NCBI RefSeq assembly: GCF_014649035.1
Contig: NZ_BMSG01000011.1
Span: 1-64,000 of the forward strand
Source of the DNA: Streptomyces sindenensis
GTDB taxonomy: Bacteria; Actinomycetota; Actinomycetes; Streptomycetales; Streptomycetaceae
Direction: 5' to 3'
DNA length: 64,000 bases
This document shows, in pieces, positions 62,908 to 64,000 of the stretch (position 1 is its first letter; every line of letters starts with the position of its first letter). The position numbers and the translations under genes are program-made. A model generated the notes under the pieces. The model did not search any database. It was not told the DNA's origin and saw only the letters and a program-made list of their open reading frames with translations.

Positions 62908-63852
62908 TCAGCCCGCCGCACTCCACGCGATGCCGTCCAGGATGTCGTGTTCACTCACGACGACCTCGTGGGCCCCCGTCCGCTCCATCACCGCGAGCAG
63001 CACGAGCGCCCCGGCCCCGATCACGTCGACCCGGCCCGGGTGCATCACGGGGATCGCGGCGCGCTCCTCGTGCGTCGAGCGCAGCAGGTGTTCGGTGATC
63101 GCGCGGACCTGCCCGCGCGAGACCCGGGCGTGGTGGATGGCCCCGGAGTCGTACTCCTCCAGCTCCAGCGCGATCCCGGCGACCGTGGTGACGGTGCCCG
63201 CGAGGCCGACGAGCGTGCCCGCCCCGGTGAGCGGGACGGTGCGCTCGGCGACGTCGAGAGCGGCGTCGATGTCCGCGCGGATCGCGGCGGCCCGCTCGTG
63301 GCTCGGCGGGTCCATGACGGCCCCGTCCACCACGAGGTGACGCTCCGTCATCCGCACGCAGCCGATGTCGACGGACCGGGCCGCCGCCACCTCGTCCGAG
63401 CCGAGGACGAACTCGGTGGAGCCGCCGCCGATGTCGACGACGAGATACGGCTTCGCCAGATGGTCGCTTCCGGCCAGTTCCCTGGTGGCCCCGTCGAAGG
63501 AGAGCTGGGCCTCCTGGTCGCCGGTGATCACCTCGGGCTCGACGCCCAGGATGTCCCGCACCCCGGCCACGAACTCGGCGCTGTTCTCCGCGTCGCGCGA
63601 GGCGGAGGTGGCGACGAAGCGGATCCGCTCCGCGCCCAGCTCCTCGATCGCGGCGGCGTACGTGCGGCAGGCCGCGAACGTCCGCTCCAGCGCCTCGGGG
63701 GCGAGCCGGCCGGTCTCGTCGACGCCCTGGCCGAGGCGGACGATCGTCATCCGCCGGTCCAGCTCGGTGAAGGAACCGGTGGCGGGGTCCACGTCGGCGA
63801 CGAGGAGCCGGATGGAGTTGGTGCCGCAGTCGATCGCGGCGACCCGGGTCAC
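62908..63852 (-). CDS. Ppx/GppA family exopolyphosphatase
   Basis: 314 residues, the short single-module form usual in actinobacteria. VAAIDCGTNSIRLLVADV is phosphate-binding block 1, FVATSASRDAEN, ITGDQEAQLSF, and VVDIGGGSTEFVLG is block 2 of the actin-like ATPase fold. It hydrolyses inorganic polyphosphate or the 5' phosphate of pppGpp. The GTG start overlaps the stop of the DUF501 gene (GTGA), an arrangement often seen after eno and divIC in actinobacteria. Confidence 0.9.
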   Translation of the reverse strand: MTRVAAIDCGTNSIRLLVADVDPATGSFTELDRRMTIVRLGQGVDETGRLAPEALERTFAACRTYAAAIEELGAERIRFVATSASRDAENSAEFVAGVRDILGVEPEVITGDQEAQLSFDGATRELAGSDHLAKPYLVVDIGGGSTEFVLGSDEVAAARSVDIGCVRMTERHLVVDGAVMDPPSHERAAAIRADIDAALDVAERTVPLTGAGTLVGLAGTVTTVAGIALELEEYDSGAIHHARVSRGQVRAITEHLLRSTHEERAAIPVMHPGRVDVIGAGALVLLAVMERTGAHEVVVSEHDILDGIAWSAAG

Positions 63853-64000
63853 GCGCCCTTCCCGTCGGCGGGGCCGTCGAGCGGGCGGAAGGCGAAGCGG
63901 CCCTCGTCGCCCTCGTCGACCGTCCGGCCGTCGTCCTCGCCCGCCGGCGCGCACGGCGTGACGCAGGGGCCCTTGGCCCACCACTCGGGCAGCATCGCGA
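63849..64000 (-). CDS. DUF501 protein, C-terminal part, cut by the window edge
   Basis: The last 49 codons are in the window: AMLPEWWAKGPCVTPC..., ending in FRPLDGPADGKGA and TGA at 63851-63849. The phrase LLPEWWAKGPCV is the typical end of the actinobacterial DUF501 domain. The family's function is unknown; the gene is usually between divIC/ftsB-like and ppx genes, as here. It overlaps the ppx start by four bases. Confidence 0.8.
   Translation of the reverse strand, partial: AMLPEWWAKGPCVTPCAPAGEDDGRTVDEGDEGRFAFRPLDGPADGKGA

Overview
The window is high-GC actinobacterial chromosome, almost certainly Streptomyces. Evidence: GC-rich third codon positions, many GTG starts, GTGA/ATGA start-stop overlaps, TTA codons that are very rare, a tRNA-Leu(UAA) gene matching bldA, a SigB-like sigma factor with its partner-switching regulators, and class-E-type LAxTG sorting signals. 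From memory, the gene order after about 18 kb resembles the S. coelicolor core region around SCO3040-SCO3093; this was not checked by a search.

Layout. 0-1.8 kb is accessory: an AT-richer secreted protein gene, an IS481-type transposase remnant, and a decayed IS5-type element inserted at its stop codon. 1.9-6.8 kb: a family-2 glycosyltransferase, two LytR-CpsA-Psr cell-wall ligases and a hotdog thioesterase. 6.8-14 kb is variable: a DUF5954 protein, a TTA-containing winged-helix protein, and a five-gene operon resembling type VII (WXG) secretion substrates followed by three paralogous membrane-anchored proteins. 14-18 kb: small enzymes (two methyltransferases, a RibD/DHFR-like reductase, a TmrB-like ATPase, a stand-alone maltokinase-cap protein). 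18-28 kb is core: acyl-CoA dehydrogenase, UDP-glucose dehydrogenase, SGNH hydrolase, M19 dipeptidase, purE/purK, GtrA and a two-component system. 28-34.4 kb: a POT peptide transporter, then a surface-protein cluster with LAATG and LPRTG sortase substrates. 34.4-36.9 kb: the prsI/arsI/sigI stress module. 37-44.2 kb: histidine utilisation (hutU, M20 amidohydrolase, hutF, hutI) divergent from an APC permease, with an inverted repeat between them. 44.3-46.7 kb: an orphan roadblock/PATAN operon with a TTA codon. 46.7-53.9 kb: RpiR regulator, cystathionine beta-synthase, SGNH hydrolase, thiolase and small proteins. 54-64 kb: Bax-inhibitor-like protein, bldA, MacB-like ABC transporter, cyclopropane synthase-like methyltransferase, NDH-2 with a Rex-like operator, Ppx/GppA, and the end of a DUF501 gene.

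The parts work together in several places. bldA decodes UUA, and I read only two intact genes here with an in-frame TTA: the winged-helix protein at 8.3 kb and a roadblock protein at 45.6 kb. The hut genes convert urocanate towards glutamate and are probably co-controlled with the permease. ArsI, PrsI and SigI form a partner switch. The most interesting less-described groups are the WXG/triple-paralogue operon, the roadblock/PATAN operon and the sortase-substrate cluster built on a duplicated domain.
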